Shown here piece by piece: positions 11,661 to 23,340 of a stretch of 64,000 nucleotides of DNA (position 1 is its first letter; each line of letters starts with the position of its first letter). The notes under the pieces are model-generated. The model ran no database searches, was not told where the DNA came from, and saw only the letters and a list, made by a program, of their open reading frames with translations. This stretch comes from Holothuria scabra (Eukaryota; Echinodermata; Holothuroidea; Aspidochirotida; Holothuriidae), in assembly GCA_037179385.1 (NCBI GenBank), contig CM074187.1, forward strand, positions 49,076,879-49,140,878, written 5' to 3'. The position numbers and the translations under genes were made by a program.

Positions 11661-12606
11661 AACACCCTGGGCGCCATTTTTCAGTTGTGGCTCACTGGTT
11701 TGTTGAGTATACAACAAACTTATGAAATTGAATCAAAATAAGACGGACGCCATTAACCGACCTTGATTCTAGAATAAGAGTATATCACATGTTCTGCATG
11801 GTTAAAAACACTACTATAAAACTGCGGTTGGGGTAAAATGTTCACCAACTTGCTGGTCATGTCTGACAATACTGAAATCTGATGTTTTCCAATATATGGT
11901 CAGCCAATTTGTGGTTTACACAAGAAAGTGGTATCTTACTACATAATTCACCAGTAAATTCAGGAATTTTGGCCAAGTTTTACCCAGTACTTTCACATTT
12001 GTGACCAAGTGACCGTGATTATTAGACGCTTAATGCTTTAATGGACCTAGTCTTTCGTTTTAATAAGTTCCCGCAGTCCGGGTGGCTTGCCAAATAATTC
12101 ACTTATCCACGTGTCTCTCTCAGAGCTGAAGCCGGGTCCAGGGAGTCCCAATCACGAGTCCAGCAAGTTTCATCTTTCAAGGACTTGAGTCCCTGTATTT
12201 TCTCAGTGGGCCCGGGGGAGTGATCAGTCCTCTGGCGGAGTCCTTCTAATTCTGAAATCACGAATCCTAGTCCTGACTCGACTACAGCTCTGGTCTGACT
12301 TCAGTCCCATACTTTTTCTCAGATATTGTGTAAAGGAAGACATAATTTATTCCAGGTTAGTTCTGTGTGTCAGGCGCAGATTCATGTATTTACAGATAAT
12401 GGATGTTTGCTTCACGTTTGATGCCGAGAGAGGCGTGTCGTTGGCTAGATGGTTCTTGGCAGCCGCCATATCTGAGGGCAAGCCTGTACGTAGGTTTCAT
12501 AACGGTATTGCCTTCAAACACGGCAGTTAGTTAGATGAAGTTTTACGGGCAAGTTTCCAACCAATTAGTTCAAGTCGAGGGGCTCTTTTTCTGCCGGCTG
12601 AAATAC

Positions 12607-14537
12607 CAGTGGCGTAGCTAGGATTTTTTCCAGGGGGGGGGGGGGGGGCAAAGGTATGAAATTTCCCCAAAACTTGTCCCGATCAATGTGTATGTATTTC
12701 ACATAAAATATGCAAACTTACAAGTATAACAACATTACCATGTCATTTTGTAATAATACCTTCATTTTAAAACATAGAGCAATCGGAAATAACAAAGTAT
12801 ATTATTTTGGTAAACAATATCTGGTTTATTTGTATGTATAAAGCAGTGGCGTACGCAGAATTTCTCTGAAGGGGGAGGGGCATGCAGTATAGTCTAAGGG
12901 GAGGGGTGTCCGGAAATTTTTGACGTTTTCAAGGAGCCTAGATGCAAATGGTGCAAGATTTTCAACTTTGACAGGAACAGTGTTAAAAGTTGAATCGTGG
13001 TGGTTCATGAGGATAAAACAAAAAATTTTGTGTCTTGACATGCATTTCCTTATGCCATTTATGCTACCTTACGAAGAAAAACTTGTCATTAAATTTGCAC
13101 ACTTTTAGGAGTCAAATAAAAGAGCATTGATCGGTATTTGTGGTTTTTCTTGGCCACAAAATGTTATTTTGTCATAAAGATTATCTAAGCGGAGCGCCAC
13201 CATTGGTTGGCGCAGAGCGTAGAGAAAATTTGGAAAAATCAGACCCTTTAGATGGCCGGAAATAGCATTTTCCAGGCTAATGCGAAGGATCTAGCCAGTC
13301 GCTTTCTTCTTTTGTCGTTTGCAATAAAATGCTCACTTCAAAATATGTTCGCAAACTGCAAAGTGATCAGAGAGTTAAGAGCTAATTTTACCCCAAAAAT
13401 GTAATTTTGCCCAAAAGACCATTGGTTGGCGCGGAGCGTAAAGAAAATTTCGAAAGATCAGACCCCTCAGATGGTCAAAATAGCGTATTTATGCTTGCAA
13501 AGAGAATCTAAACATGTAGTCTTTTTTTTATCAATGCCACCAGTGGGAAACAGAGTCTACCTTTTTAGGTAAAACTGGAATTTGACAGGATTTGCCTAGA
13601 TCTATTTGTAGGAATTAAAAAAAAGTTGGCATCACTGAAAGACCTTGCAGGGACAATCCTTCCCCTATGAAAATTTTTGAAAAATTGGGTGCCCTTATAA
13701 GCAATCTGGTGCCACATATGCTTTCTTTTGAAGTATATCTGTGTTAATAAAGTTAGACTACGTATTTTTAAGAACAAAGAAAAAATGGCATTTGTGAGGG
13801 GGGCATGGCCCAATGGTTTCCCCCTTCGCACGCCACTAACGAGGCCTAATAGTGGCTCGATCACACAGGATATCCTGTTAGAAAAGCAGTCTGTTAAGTG
13901 TAGAAGGCTACAAGGTACTCATTGTCCATTTATTGTTACACTCAAAGTGAGCAGAAAACCATTTTCCCGAACTAGCTTGTAAGTCTCCAAGGATTAGGCT
14001 AAGTAACAAAGCCTAAGTGTGCCAACGAATCCCGTTGATTAAATTTAAGTTTATCGTTGGTCATGGATTGTTTCATCCCCATCCATCGTTATGTACACAG
14101 AGTAAAATCGTACAGCTACTGCTGGCTCGTAGAAGAACATAACAACCTCGGGGGTCTACGGTAGTGACTTGTCAGTTTTCACATCCATTTACTGAATTCC
14201 CAAAGTATCACCTGAATAACAACTTCCTGTGCACTGACATGCACTGATCATAACCCCCGTGCGTATACAAGCACAGGAGAACATATTCAATCTGCTACGC
14301 GGCGAGGACATTTCTGTGGAAAGCGAATTGGGCCGGTTCGTGCGACACTGACGAAATCTGAGTTAATTTGTTGCATGAAATACGAATTATGTATTAGAAA
14401 TCTCTCACAATTTCTTATTATAACAAAAATTTTGATAAATTTTGGTAATAATAAGAAGATTCATCAAATTTCCCCAAAAATTTTTCCAGGGGGGCAACTT
14501 GCCCCCCTGCCCCCCCCCCCCAGTAGCTACGCCACTG
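12607..14537. mobile_element. Non-autonomous hAT-like element with 8-bp TSD
   Basis: The element starts CAGTGGCGTAGCTAGG and ends AGTAGCTACGCCACTG, a terminal inverted repeat of about 15 bp continuing into G-rich and C-rich runs. Perfect 8-bp duplications TGAAATAC lie at 12599-12606 and 14538-14545. An 8-bp duplication with CAGTGG ends is typical of hAT transposons. No transposase-like frame is visible inside. A second inverted pair, CAGTGGCGTACGCAG at 12844 and CGCACGCCACTA ending 13838, suggests an older nested element. An internal ~220-bp duplication repeats CATTGGTTGGCGC at 13200 and 13421. Confidence 0.85.
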
Positions 14538-14545
14538 TGAAATAC

Positions 14546-15099
14546 TTCATTTGAAAAGCTCATATGACATCACTTGAGAACTAAAGACAAATCTTTGAAA
14601 AAGATTGAAGAAGGTCTAAAAGTTCAAGGCTGTACCTGAAGGCAAACCTGGTGTTAACTGTTGATAAAAATGGATCACGCTTTTCAGGAAATAGTAGGCA
14701 TCTTGTGACCGTTTTGCAATTCAGGCAGCGCATAAATTGATCAATGGCTAAGCCTTGCAGATTCTCCAAGGGCTGTGCTGTGAGAGGCACTTGCGGTCTG
14801 AGAGGTCCAGACTGCCCAAGGATTCGAGTCGATGAGCCAGAATATGGTGCCCTATATGTAGTTCCTTGAGATACCACAGTTCAGCTTCCTCTAAACGAAC
14901 AATTTTTTTCGCCGTCCGAAAATTTACATCTAGGCTATACCGTATGACATTGTTTATCCCTTTTGCATCGCTACTGTGTACACTTGGTCGGCCATGCTAG
15001 TGACTGCATGTAATTTCATCTTCTTGCTCCTTTCCATTTGAAGAATGATGCTTCCGCCCCTCCCCCACTTTCCTGGTCAGAAACCCCTTTTTTCATGTT
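14546..15099. other. Unassigned stretch between hAT-like elements
   Basis: A minus-strand open frame at 14581-14877 has no family resemblance I recognise and no splice or start context. Nothing else is visible. Confidence 0.3.
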
Positions 15100-16728
15100 T
15101 CCATATCTCAACAGAAATGCGATATAGAATACATTAGTTCTCGCTTGTAAATGAGTTTGGTAAACTTTTCCGAGCTTTGGAATTGACCAAATCGGATATT
15201 TGCCATATGTGATACCACACCATCAAGAAACACAGGCAGATATATTACTATTTTTGTGAACTGTCTTTCATAGAATTCCAAATTTTCCTCAATGAAACCT
15301 CTTGATTTTAAAATATTTTTTTCTAAAAAGGTAAACAAGCTTTGGGAGACTTTGAAATGTCATCGGAGAGTGTCAGTTTCTCGGCCTTAGATAATACCAA
15401 GGAGCTCCCTGGATAACACTATGTAGCAACAACGACTCAGTCGTCGTGCAATAATTCTCAGAGTTGCCACCAATATATGAAAGAAGTGCAGATTCTTCAG
15501 TAATCCCCGAACTCTTTAAATTTCCTAACAGGAAACCTAGAATCCAAAGCTTCTGCAATACAAGCTCATTATCCTCATATATTTGTTTAAAAGGGGCGAA
15601 AATTTCGGTCCCTAATACAGCGGTGTTCACACTTGAAAGAAAAAAATCGAAAAAACTTAGCTTCTTCTTACAAGCCCGAGACATGCTATTTCCGGCTGTC
15701 TGAGGGGTCGCGATTTCTCAAAATTTTCTGTACGCTCTGCGCCAACTGAAGATAGTCTTTCGAGCAAGACTTCACATTCCAGGCAGGGAACCATTGGCCT
15801 ACCGTACTCAATTGCTCTCATATATACCTATCAAGAGATACCTTTTAACCCTGTCAGTTGAGCAGTCTGTGTAGATGGATTCTTGAGTTATTGAAATGTC
15901 AAAATGAAATCAATTTTCAATGTTGCAGAACAGTGATGTAGCCACAGGAGGCAGGGGGCGATTTCCCCCTGGCTCGAAAAAGTGAAAAATTCGGAAATTT
16001 GCCATTTGAAACCGTGACCGGTCAATTACAGTGTGGTTTTCCCAACTTTTACTTCATAAAATTCCGAATTCTTCCTAATAAAAGCTCCATATTTGTGATA
16101 ATTAGTTTTAAAAAAGGCAAAATTTTCGGCGCGCTTCGCGCCCTCAATTGGCAACCCATATTGCAGTAATTGCATGTTCTCCCATAAAGCAGTCAGTGAT
16201 GAACTCTCCAAAGCCGCTACAGTGCCGTTCCCTAAAATTTTCTTCAATATAGGCTTTTAATCTTTAAATATTTTGTCCTAAAAAAGCGGGAGCTCTTTGC
16301 ATGTAGCCGAGAAGCCTCAATCTCGCACTCCTTAGGTAACATTATATAAGTAACAACAACGATCTTTAGTCGAGATGCTATCTCAGATATATGCTAATAG
16401 GAAACGCATATTCTTCGATAGTCTAAACTTTCTAAACTTTTCTTTTGTAATACAAGCTCTATATTTTTACAAACGTTTTAAGGACTCAAATATTCGGCGC
16501 GCTCGGTGCGCCGCAAATTACGCTCCTAATAGGACTACAGTAGTGTTCACACTTGCGAAAATCAGATTTTTTTTTATTTTTTTTAAAATTGAAAATTTCT
16601 TTGCACGTAGGAAAAAGCGAAAAAATTTAGCATTGAAAAATGTACCTTTTGGTCAATGGGGTAGGGTAAAGTGCATGGTCCAAAACTGTTCCGCCCCTCT
16701 AACTAACATATTGCTTCCTACGCCACTG
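15100..16728. repeat. Diverged internally repetitive block, hAT-related
   Basis: A roughly 200-bp motif recurs in decayed form: an AAATTTTCTGCAATACAAGCT-like phrase (near 15285, 15530, 16060, 16240, 16430), then a T-rich run, then AAAAAGGCAAAATTTTCGGCG. The right edge reads CTTCCTACGCCACTG, a hAT-type end, and CAGTGATGTAGCCACAGG near 15931 looks like an opposing end, but no duplication is visible. The block from 15540 aligns with 27050-28150. It has no coding content; the longest frame (16375-16818) runs through repeat sequence. Confidence 0.6.
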
Positions 16729-17429
16729 GACAAATATTTACTTACAGTCATAAATGGCTTGTTTCATTCTTCCCAGCTGAAAATTCCCTTTGGAACCTTT
16801 CGGGGTGGAAACATTTGAATTTCGGCAAAGGGTTTTAAATCGTAAGCTCTGGAGAATCCCTTTGCACCCATGGTTTCTTTTGGTTGTTGATGGAAATTGG
16901 ACAAATCTCAAAGGGAATAACAAAAGTACCCTTTGCATAAACCAGTGCACCCTTTTGAGAACGATGCAGTAGTGCCATTTTAAACCCCTTGAGAAACATT
17001 TGGTTAATGGAATGTGGTTTCCGAAAAATGGACTTTCACTTGGTAAAAGGCCATACCGTATACGGTTAATCTTGAAGATGAAAATGTATTTACAAGATGC
17101 ATCACCCAAAATGCTTCCGCCTCCACATTTATTTCCCTTTATTTGCTTGCACTTGCTTAAAATAATGGTATTATCCTATGGCTGCCTCTGAATTTTATTA
17201 TCTGGAAGAAGTCACCGTCTCAGACAGGTATCTTAGTACAGTTCTAACAAATTAATTTCAATAGGCATATTGAAGAGATCACTAATTAAGGCACTTGGTT
17301 TTTAACTTTGTTTACTGTGTTCGAGAGAAATCAAATCTACTGCTTACTTTGCTTTATCCGCCATCATTACGATTATTCTCCGACGTGTTGGAATCCTTAC
17401 ACAAAATTGAATATAATTTTGCGGCCTAG

Positions 17430-17760
17430 CTAAAACTGAAGCAGCTCAAAGACGCGCAGCACGGTTTGTACCAAATTACTTGAGTATGATTATAGCCGAG
17501 GTGCCGATCTTTCAACAAAAATTTCCAAGGCTCTTAAAATGCAACCTTTGCAGCATCGAAGAGCATTGGCTGGTTTTTATATGTTTTAGAAATAAAGAAC
17601 AACTTTGTGAACATTCCATTTCCTCCAGTAGCCCTTTTTTCCATTTCGGCAGAAATGCTCACTCTTATACAGAACCTGCACCATGAGGTGTTCAAATACC
17701 AGTTCTTTGTTAAAAGTGCTCGTCTTTGGAATAACCCAACAAGTTGAAATTAAACTGTCT
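17430..17760 (+). pseudogene. Decayed C-terminal fragment of another LINE
   Basis: Reading across a frameshift, EAAQRRAARFVPNY leads to KALKMQPLQHRRALAGFYMF, then a degraded stretch and FKYQFFVKSARLWNNPTS near 17690-17745. These phrases match the C-terminal part of LINE proteins in which QRRAAR, LEERR and a final W-N-x-LP motif follow the RT domain. Stops and frameshifts show it is dead. Its codons differ from both LINEs elsewhere in the window. Confidence 0.6.
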
Positions 17761-17975
17761 CACCGTTTCTTCCGTCGAATTCCATGCTGCTACCTATAAC
17801 TAGGTCCTATCTCTTAGTTTGGCCACATTCCCATAAACAAACGCATGAATCTTCACTCGGTCAATTCTTTATGGACCTTGTTGTTTAGCTTGCACTTGTT
17901 GCTTTGTGGTTTTGACTATGTATATCAACTGGCACCTGCAGCACTTTTTTTGGTTGTGTCTCCCTTGTTGACTTC

Positions 17976-18264
17976 TTAACTGTCAACGACTTGTCTCTCA
18001 CCCCAAATTCAATAATTGTAGTAACCTACAGAAATTCTCAATTGGCCCAGCTCTTTGATTGACAGCTTATTTAAAAAATTGCAGAGCACTGAAGCCCCTA
18101 TTACACAACATGTACTGTACTGAGAGTGCTATGATTATACACAATTGGCTTTTGTTCACTCAACCTGAAGCAGTAAACTGAGATTGAGTCTGGATGTGGA
18201 TGAATTTTAGACTGTGGGAGGGTCCTCTTTAAAGAAAGTTTGGGGTGAGAGGATTAAGTCTTAA
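17976..18264 (+). mobile_element. TTAA-type MITE family B, copy 1
   Basis: The ends are inverted copies: TTGTCTCTCACCCCAAA near 17991 and TTTGGGGTGAGAGGATTAAG near 18239, with TTAA at 17976-17979 and 18261-18264. The inside shares AAATTCTCAATTGGC and CTCTTTGATTGACAG with copies at 25604, 60245 and, reversed, 38959. TTAA duplications are typical of piggyBac-like or Kolobok-like elements; no transposase is present. Confidence 0.65.
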
Positions 18265-18296
18265 ACTGTTGGGGGTGAGAGGATTAGGCCTTTAAC

Positions 18297-19029
18297 CAGT
18301 GACGTCACCAGACTTTTCATTCTAATGGGCACTGGGGCACAACAATTTTGCAGGGGGCATGAATGCTAGACTCCACCTATGGGGGCCGTAGGCACCACCA
18401 AGTGCTCAAGAGGCGCGAGCTGGCTCAACGGGTGGGGTCCAGTGGGGCAAAGCCCCGGGAAACTCCTGGGTTTTAGCATGTTTGTGAGGTATTAAGGTCG
18501 TAATTTAAGGGTAATTCTATTGTCTTTACACTCGTCTAAAAATTACTTCCAGTTAAATTCAAATAAGGTTTACGTAGGTAAAACTACGACCAAAAGCGGA
18601 TCTGGCGGATATTTTGAAGAAGGGGAGCTGAACTAGAAAAAGAAAGAGAAAGCAGTGCAGTTAGAGGTGATCCTCTTAAGAAAAATTGTAGGCCTAATCC
18701 TGCTTGAACGGTTACCTGAGCTGTGCGCCACCTTCAATTGGCTTAGTCGCAAGTGTGCAGAAAATCTTGAAAAAAAACTGCAACCCCTGAGACAGCCGGA
18801 AATGGCATCTCCCAGGTATTTTTGAGATATTTTCAGTTGAAAGTGTGGAAATTACTCCCCTTTCTTGTTAAAAGAGGAATCGAATCTTAACAAATTTCAT
18901 TGTCACACTCTAACTACAGAAGACGTACTATTTTTGAAATTCTCAAATCTCAGCCGGGGGAACACGGGGGACACACAATTTTCAGGAGGGCACGTGCCCC
19001 CCCCCCCTCCCCCCTTGGCGACGCCACTG
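18297..19029. mobile_element. Non-autonomous hAT-like element with 8-bp TSD
   Basis: The ends CAGTGACGTCACCAG and TTGGCGACGCCACTG are imperfect inverted repeats, each next to G- or C-rich runs. Perfect 8-bp duplications CCTTTAAC flank it at 18289-18296 and 19030-19037. No transposase frame is seen in its 733 bp. It inserted between the MITE at 17976 and the 3' end of the minus-strand LINE. Confidence 0.85.
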
Positions 19030-19109
19030 CCTTTAACTGTTCTTCTTCTTCATAAAAGGTGACACATCCAATTAAAGGACATTCTTTCACCACGCATGCG
19101 TCGAGAGGC

Positions 19110-20340
19110 TAAATATGCCCAGTAATGTAGGTAACAGGGTCCTTACGGACAGAGGCGACCCTCATTACATTCAGGGGGAGACGATTCCAATCCTTAATGG
19201 TTCGAGGCAGGAAGCTAAATTTATAACAGTTAGTACTGGTATGTGGGAGACAGACATGAAGGTCTTGCGTTAAACGGGTTCTACGAGTAGGCCGCTGGAG
19301 ACAATCAACAGGTAATTGAGCCTGGCCTATCAGTTAAGGGCAGAAGGTTAAGTTCCTTATGGAGACTGGTCATTGATCCTGGCTCCCTAGAATAGTCAGA
19401 GGCAATGAATCTAGCAGACCGTTTTTGTATACTCTCAAGCTTGTCGCGCAGGTAAACCTGGCGGGGGTCCCAAACAGTACTGGCGTACTCCAGCACAGGC
19501 CGAAGGATTCCTTTATAAGCCATTAACTTGACATCACCAGTGCAGGGAGATAGGTTTCTATACAAAATACCAAGAATCTTATTTCCCTTGTTACAGATAT
19601 TTTGGATATGCTTTTCCCAGTTCAGATCTTTAGTGATGGTAATTCCGAGATACTTAATACTATCTACCCCCAGGAGCTCTATCCTATTTAGAACATACCT
19701 AAAAAGTATGGGACTTTTTTCCGAGCAAAAGTAATAACGCTACACTTAGTGGGCTGAAATCTCATGCCCCACGTGGAAGCCCACAGCCCCAACTGCATGA
19801 TATCATTCTGAAGTTTATGACAATCCTCATCGGACTCAATAATACGGTAACAGACACAATCATCTGCAAAAAGACGAACCTTGTAAGAAATACCATCGAC
19901 GATATCATTGATATGAACCAAGAAGAGGATCGGTCCTAGAACAGACCCCTGGGGAACTCCAGACAGAACTTGCATCGGGGGAGACCGGGTTCCATTGACA
20001 ACAACAGATTGTTTACGATCACCAAGAAAGTCATCAACCCAACGAAGAATCTGATTTGAAACATGCAAGTGTATACAGCTTGGTCTTAAGCAGTTCATGA
20101 GGAACAGTATCGAAGGCCTTCTCAAAGTCCAAGATAAACACATCGATTTGTTTATAGGCATCAAGGGAGGAAGCCCAGTCCTCAATTATCGACACAAGTT
20201 GTGTTTCGCAACTATGAGACTTACGAAAGGCGTGCTGGGTGGGAGAGAGTAAGTTATGTATTTCAAAATGGTTCATAAGGTTTGAGGCAATAATATGTTC
20301 TAACAATTTACAGCAGATACATGTAAGAGAAACAGGCCTG
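19110..20340 (-). pseudogene. Minus LINE: RT core and C-terminus, frameshifted
   Basis: The order of motifs on the minus strand is NYRPVSLT, LLSPTQHAFRKSHSCETQL, DVFILDFEKAFD (catalytic Asp), a frameshift near 20045, VLSGVPQGSVLGPILF, FADDC catalytic box at about 19872, W-x-MRFQPTKCSVITF, a further frame change near 19690, then LEYASTVWDPRQ and QKRSARFIASDYS, followed by FSFLPRTIKDWNRLP. At least three frame changes make it a pseudogene. Confidence 0.82.
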
Positions 20341-20345
20341 TAATT

Positions 20346-21300
20346 TCAAGGTAGGGAACCGTCACCTTTTTTGAAAATAGAGCAAACATTTGCAGTCTTC
20401 CAATCCTCTGGAATGCATCCTTTTGTAAGGGATTGCTGAAAGAGATGGCTTAGAACAGGTGCAAAATCAGTGGCAATCTCTCTCAGGACCCAAGGATGGA
20501 TGCCATCTGGTCCCATGGCCTTGTTGATTTTAAGACCATGCAAAAGCTTTTCAACGCCAAAGGTGGATATAGTTATATCATTCATTCTCTTACACGTGGG
20601 CCTGATGAGGGGAACAGTATGAAACACTGTTTTAGTGAATACACTACAGAACTGGTTATTGAGAGCACGAACTTTATCCAAGCAAGACAGTGACAGCTAG
20701 CTTATCATCGGTCTTAAGAGGGGGGAGATTATGCCTATCTTTCTTCTGACCATTAATATATCTCCAGAAGGGTTTGGCATCAGCTTTGATATCGCCGATC
20801 ATTCCATTAATGTTCTTTTTATGGGAGGTGTGAATCTCCCTTTTGATTTTAGTTCGCAGATGAGCCCATCTCCCATAAATACCAGCCTTCTGGGTTTTTT
20901 TAAAAAGTGCATGCAATCTGTTCCTACGACTGACTAACCTGCGAATATTGTCGGTTATCCATGGAAGAGATTTTCTGGATTTAGCCAATCTAGTGGGAAT
21001 ATTAGCCTTCACAGTTCTTTCAAGAAAGGACTTAATGAGTTGCCAATTTTCTTCCACAGTACGATTATCTTGCCCCCCGTTGAAATAGGTAGATGAGAAA
21101 CCCCGGGTGTCCTCCCTCATAGCAACAAAATTCCCCTTAGAGTACTGTAAAATGAGCCTACGAGGTTGCTTAAAATCAGGAAACAAACACTTCAATTTAC
21201 GAGAAATACCCTCATGATCACTTGGAGAATCTATGGCACTAACATCAGTGTATTGACTAGGAATATTTGAGATAACCAAGTCAGGTGTACTATCCCCTCT
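20346..21300 (-). pseudogene. Minus LINE: endonuclease end, linker, RT N-terminus
   Basis: Two minus frames (about 21300-20674 and 20681-20346) cover SDHEGI, a basic linker (RRLVSRRNRLHALFKK), WRYINGQKKDRHN, then NKAMGPDGIHPWVLRE and VCSIFKKGD of the RT fingers. The switch of frame near 20675-20690 and a stop just before NYRPVSLT at about 20340 show that the open frame is broken. Confidence 0.82.
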
Positions 21301-21316
21301 AGTGGTAAAATCACTT

Positions 21317-21927
21317 CACTCTGTGATATATTTTTTTTTGGGGGGGGAGGGGGTGGTTTTGGGCCTTTTGGAGTTGTAACTGAAGACTGAAGAAAGGGGC
21401 TGATTCCTGCTAGTGCACGATAACCCTACAACAAGATTTGTGACTCGGAATATCTATTTTGACATTTGGCTAGCCATACAAATTGTTTGCTGATATTTTG
21501 ATTGACAGGACAAAGTGAAGGCTTGTGACAAGTTCAAACTGTTGACGTACCTGAAATGTGTAGGCTCAGTGGCCGTACGATGCTACATTAGGCTAGCTAG
21601 GCACTTTGTACATTGTCCTAACACTCGCACAGGGTTTGTGTAGCCTACATAGAATATATATACAGAGCAAAGGCTATCTTAGATAGATTCAGACTCAGGA
21701 GTCGAAATTAAGCAGTCGCATTCTGCATTTGGTATGGTATCGCATCCAGTTAAGGCAGTACATAAAGGCAAATGACATTTACAATTTAAGTGAGTATTTG
21801 TCTTTCGTATGTCCTTACGTTAGCCTAAACGTTAGGCCCTAGCCTAGGCCTAGGCCTAGTTAGTCCTCGAACAGGACTACTGTAGCCTAACGTTACAGTC
21901 CGACCACAGTCCTTTACTGATGACTTT
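21317..21927. other. Unassigned stretch
   Basis: It begins with a poly-T/poly-G tract and later contains TAGCCTAGGCCTAGGCCTAG-like words near 21840. No gene or element end is recognisable. Confidence 0.3.
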
Positions 21928-21935
21928 GGTTGGAC

Positions 21936-23332
21936 CAGGGTTCGATTTAAAAAATTTTTTCTACATGCACTGGTGCATGTAGGTCAAAAAATCTACATGC
22001 ACAACAAAATTTCTACATGCACCAAATAGTCTAAAAATTTAAAGAAAAGCCTACGAGAAAAACACCTTTGCTATAGGCAAAGGAAGCCAAACCACAATTT
22101 GCATTTTTTCTATTTTGAGTAAAAACAATTGTCCAGATTTTTATTGACCCCTTTTCTTACATGGCATGTTCCACCAGAGGCTGTTCTATCAGCAAAACTG
22201 ACGCTCACACACCGCAAGCAATTTTTCCCCATTACCTCACTGTGTGAAACGATTATTGGAGCCAGCATTCGGGCCGCCTCAAAAATATCAGGGGAGTACA
22301 TATATCCCCCCTTGGTTTAAAATTTTGAATCGGGGGAGGGGGAGGGGGCAGGGAGACTCCAGTTTAACATGCAACTAAAATTCTGCCATTGTAGTTTAAA
22401 AAGTTCAAGGTCTCCAATCATCTAAGTCCTTTCAAATTTCAATGCCACTATGGTAAACACTAAATGTGAAAGGCTGCAGTCTTAACGTTAGAAGCAAACC
22501 ACATCATGAAAATTACAGGATGCCAAAATTATGTTGTTGGCATTTATTTCTCGAAACGTGTGAGGCATGTGTAAAATACTTGAAATTTGCCCATACCAAC
22601 ATTTTCAAAACTTTTACTACACTACTTTTGATGTACCATACTTTTTTCTTTAGAGCTGCTGGCACCAGCTCACACGCCATCCTAACGTATTGTCTATATG
22701 AATAGTTGGAAAGCCTAGCCTGTAACGTTAAAAGTCACCAAGTTCAAAGCAGCCACATGCAAACTGTACACAGAGTTTACGTTGTACTACCAGTGTCAAG
22801 CTCTCTCAGCACAACAACAAACTAACTACACAGTGCATGCAAGAAGCGTTCGCATATCTTGGGATCTACGTACGGAACTTACGTGCAATAATAAGTGCAT
22901 TACTGCAAGGACTTAGTGTGCATTCTTTGAGCTTGACTATTCCGAATATTCTTTGTGCAGGATTCCCCCAATCCCGCTGCTAATGCAAACCCGGTAGGAG
23001 GAACATTACTTGGAGAAGTGCATGTGCAGAGTGATGATCGTTGTAACTGATGTTGGGGTACAAAAGGAGACATGCTCAATTTTGTTTTGGTGAAATGTCT
23101 GGTTGTCTAACTGACAGTACGCAAGAAATAATGATGCAAGGTTCAATTGGGACAGCTATATTAGGATTACTTTGTGCTGCAACTTGACTTGTAACATGTA
23201 TTTGACCATGAAGTGTGTTGGCTAGGTCTGAAGTCTACATGCACGAAGTGCATGTAAGCTTCCACAGTTACATACACGAAGGAAATTCTACATGCACCAG
23301 TGCACACATGCACCCGGGTAAATCGAACCCTG
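21936..23332. mobile_element. hAT-like element with subterminal repeats and 8-bp TSD
   Basis: The ends are a perfect 14-bp inverted repeat: CAGGGTTCGATTTA at 21936-21949 and TAAATCGAACCCTG at 23319-23332. Exact 8-bp duplications GGTTGGAC lie at 21928-21935 and 23333-23340. Just inside both ends are several copies of CTACATGCAC in both orientations (near 21960-22022 on the left and 23233-23312 on the right). Such subterminal clusters are known in hAT elements as transposase-binding sites. The 1397-bp element has no transposase frame and is non-autonomous. Confidence 0.9.
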
Positions 23333-23340
23333 GGTTGGAC

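Larger units (their letters stand above)
19038..21316 (-). mobile_element. Minus-strand CR1/L2-like LINE, 5'-truncated
   Basis: On the minus strand this reads from a late endonuclease segment (TRGDSTPDLVISNIP, SDHEGI) through linker, reverse transcriptase and C-terminal domain to a 3' tail of GAA repeats beside 19040. It differs in sequence from the LINE at 1285: the catalytic box here is FADDCVCYR instead of FADDTKLY. The reading frame is split by several frameshifts and at least one stop, so the copy is dead. The C-terminal FSFLPRTIKDWNRLP motif lies near 19150-19210. Confidence 0.88.

Noticed and set aside
12844..13838. Independent inner hAT element
   Set aside because: The ends are inverted but the flanks (GTATAAAG and ACGAGGCC) do not match, so no clean insertion can be claimed.
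16375..16818. 147-residue plus-strand gene
   Set aside because: It runs through decayed repeat sequence shared with 27800-28150 and across a hAT-type end.
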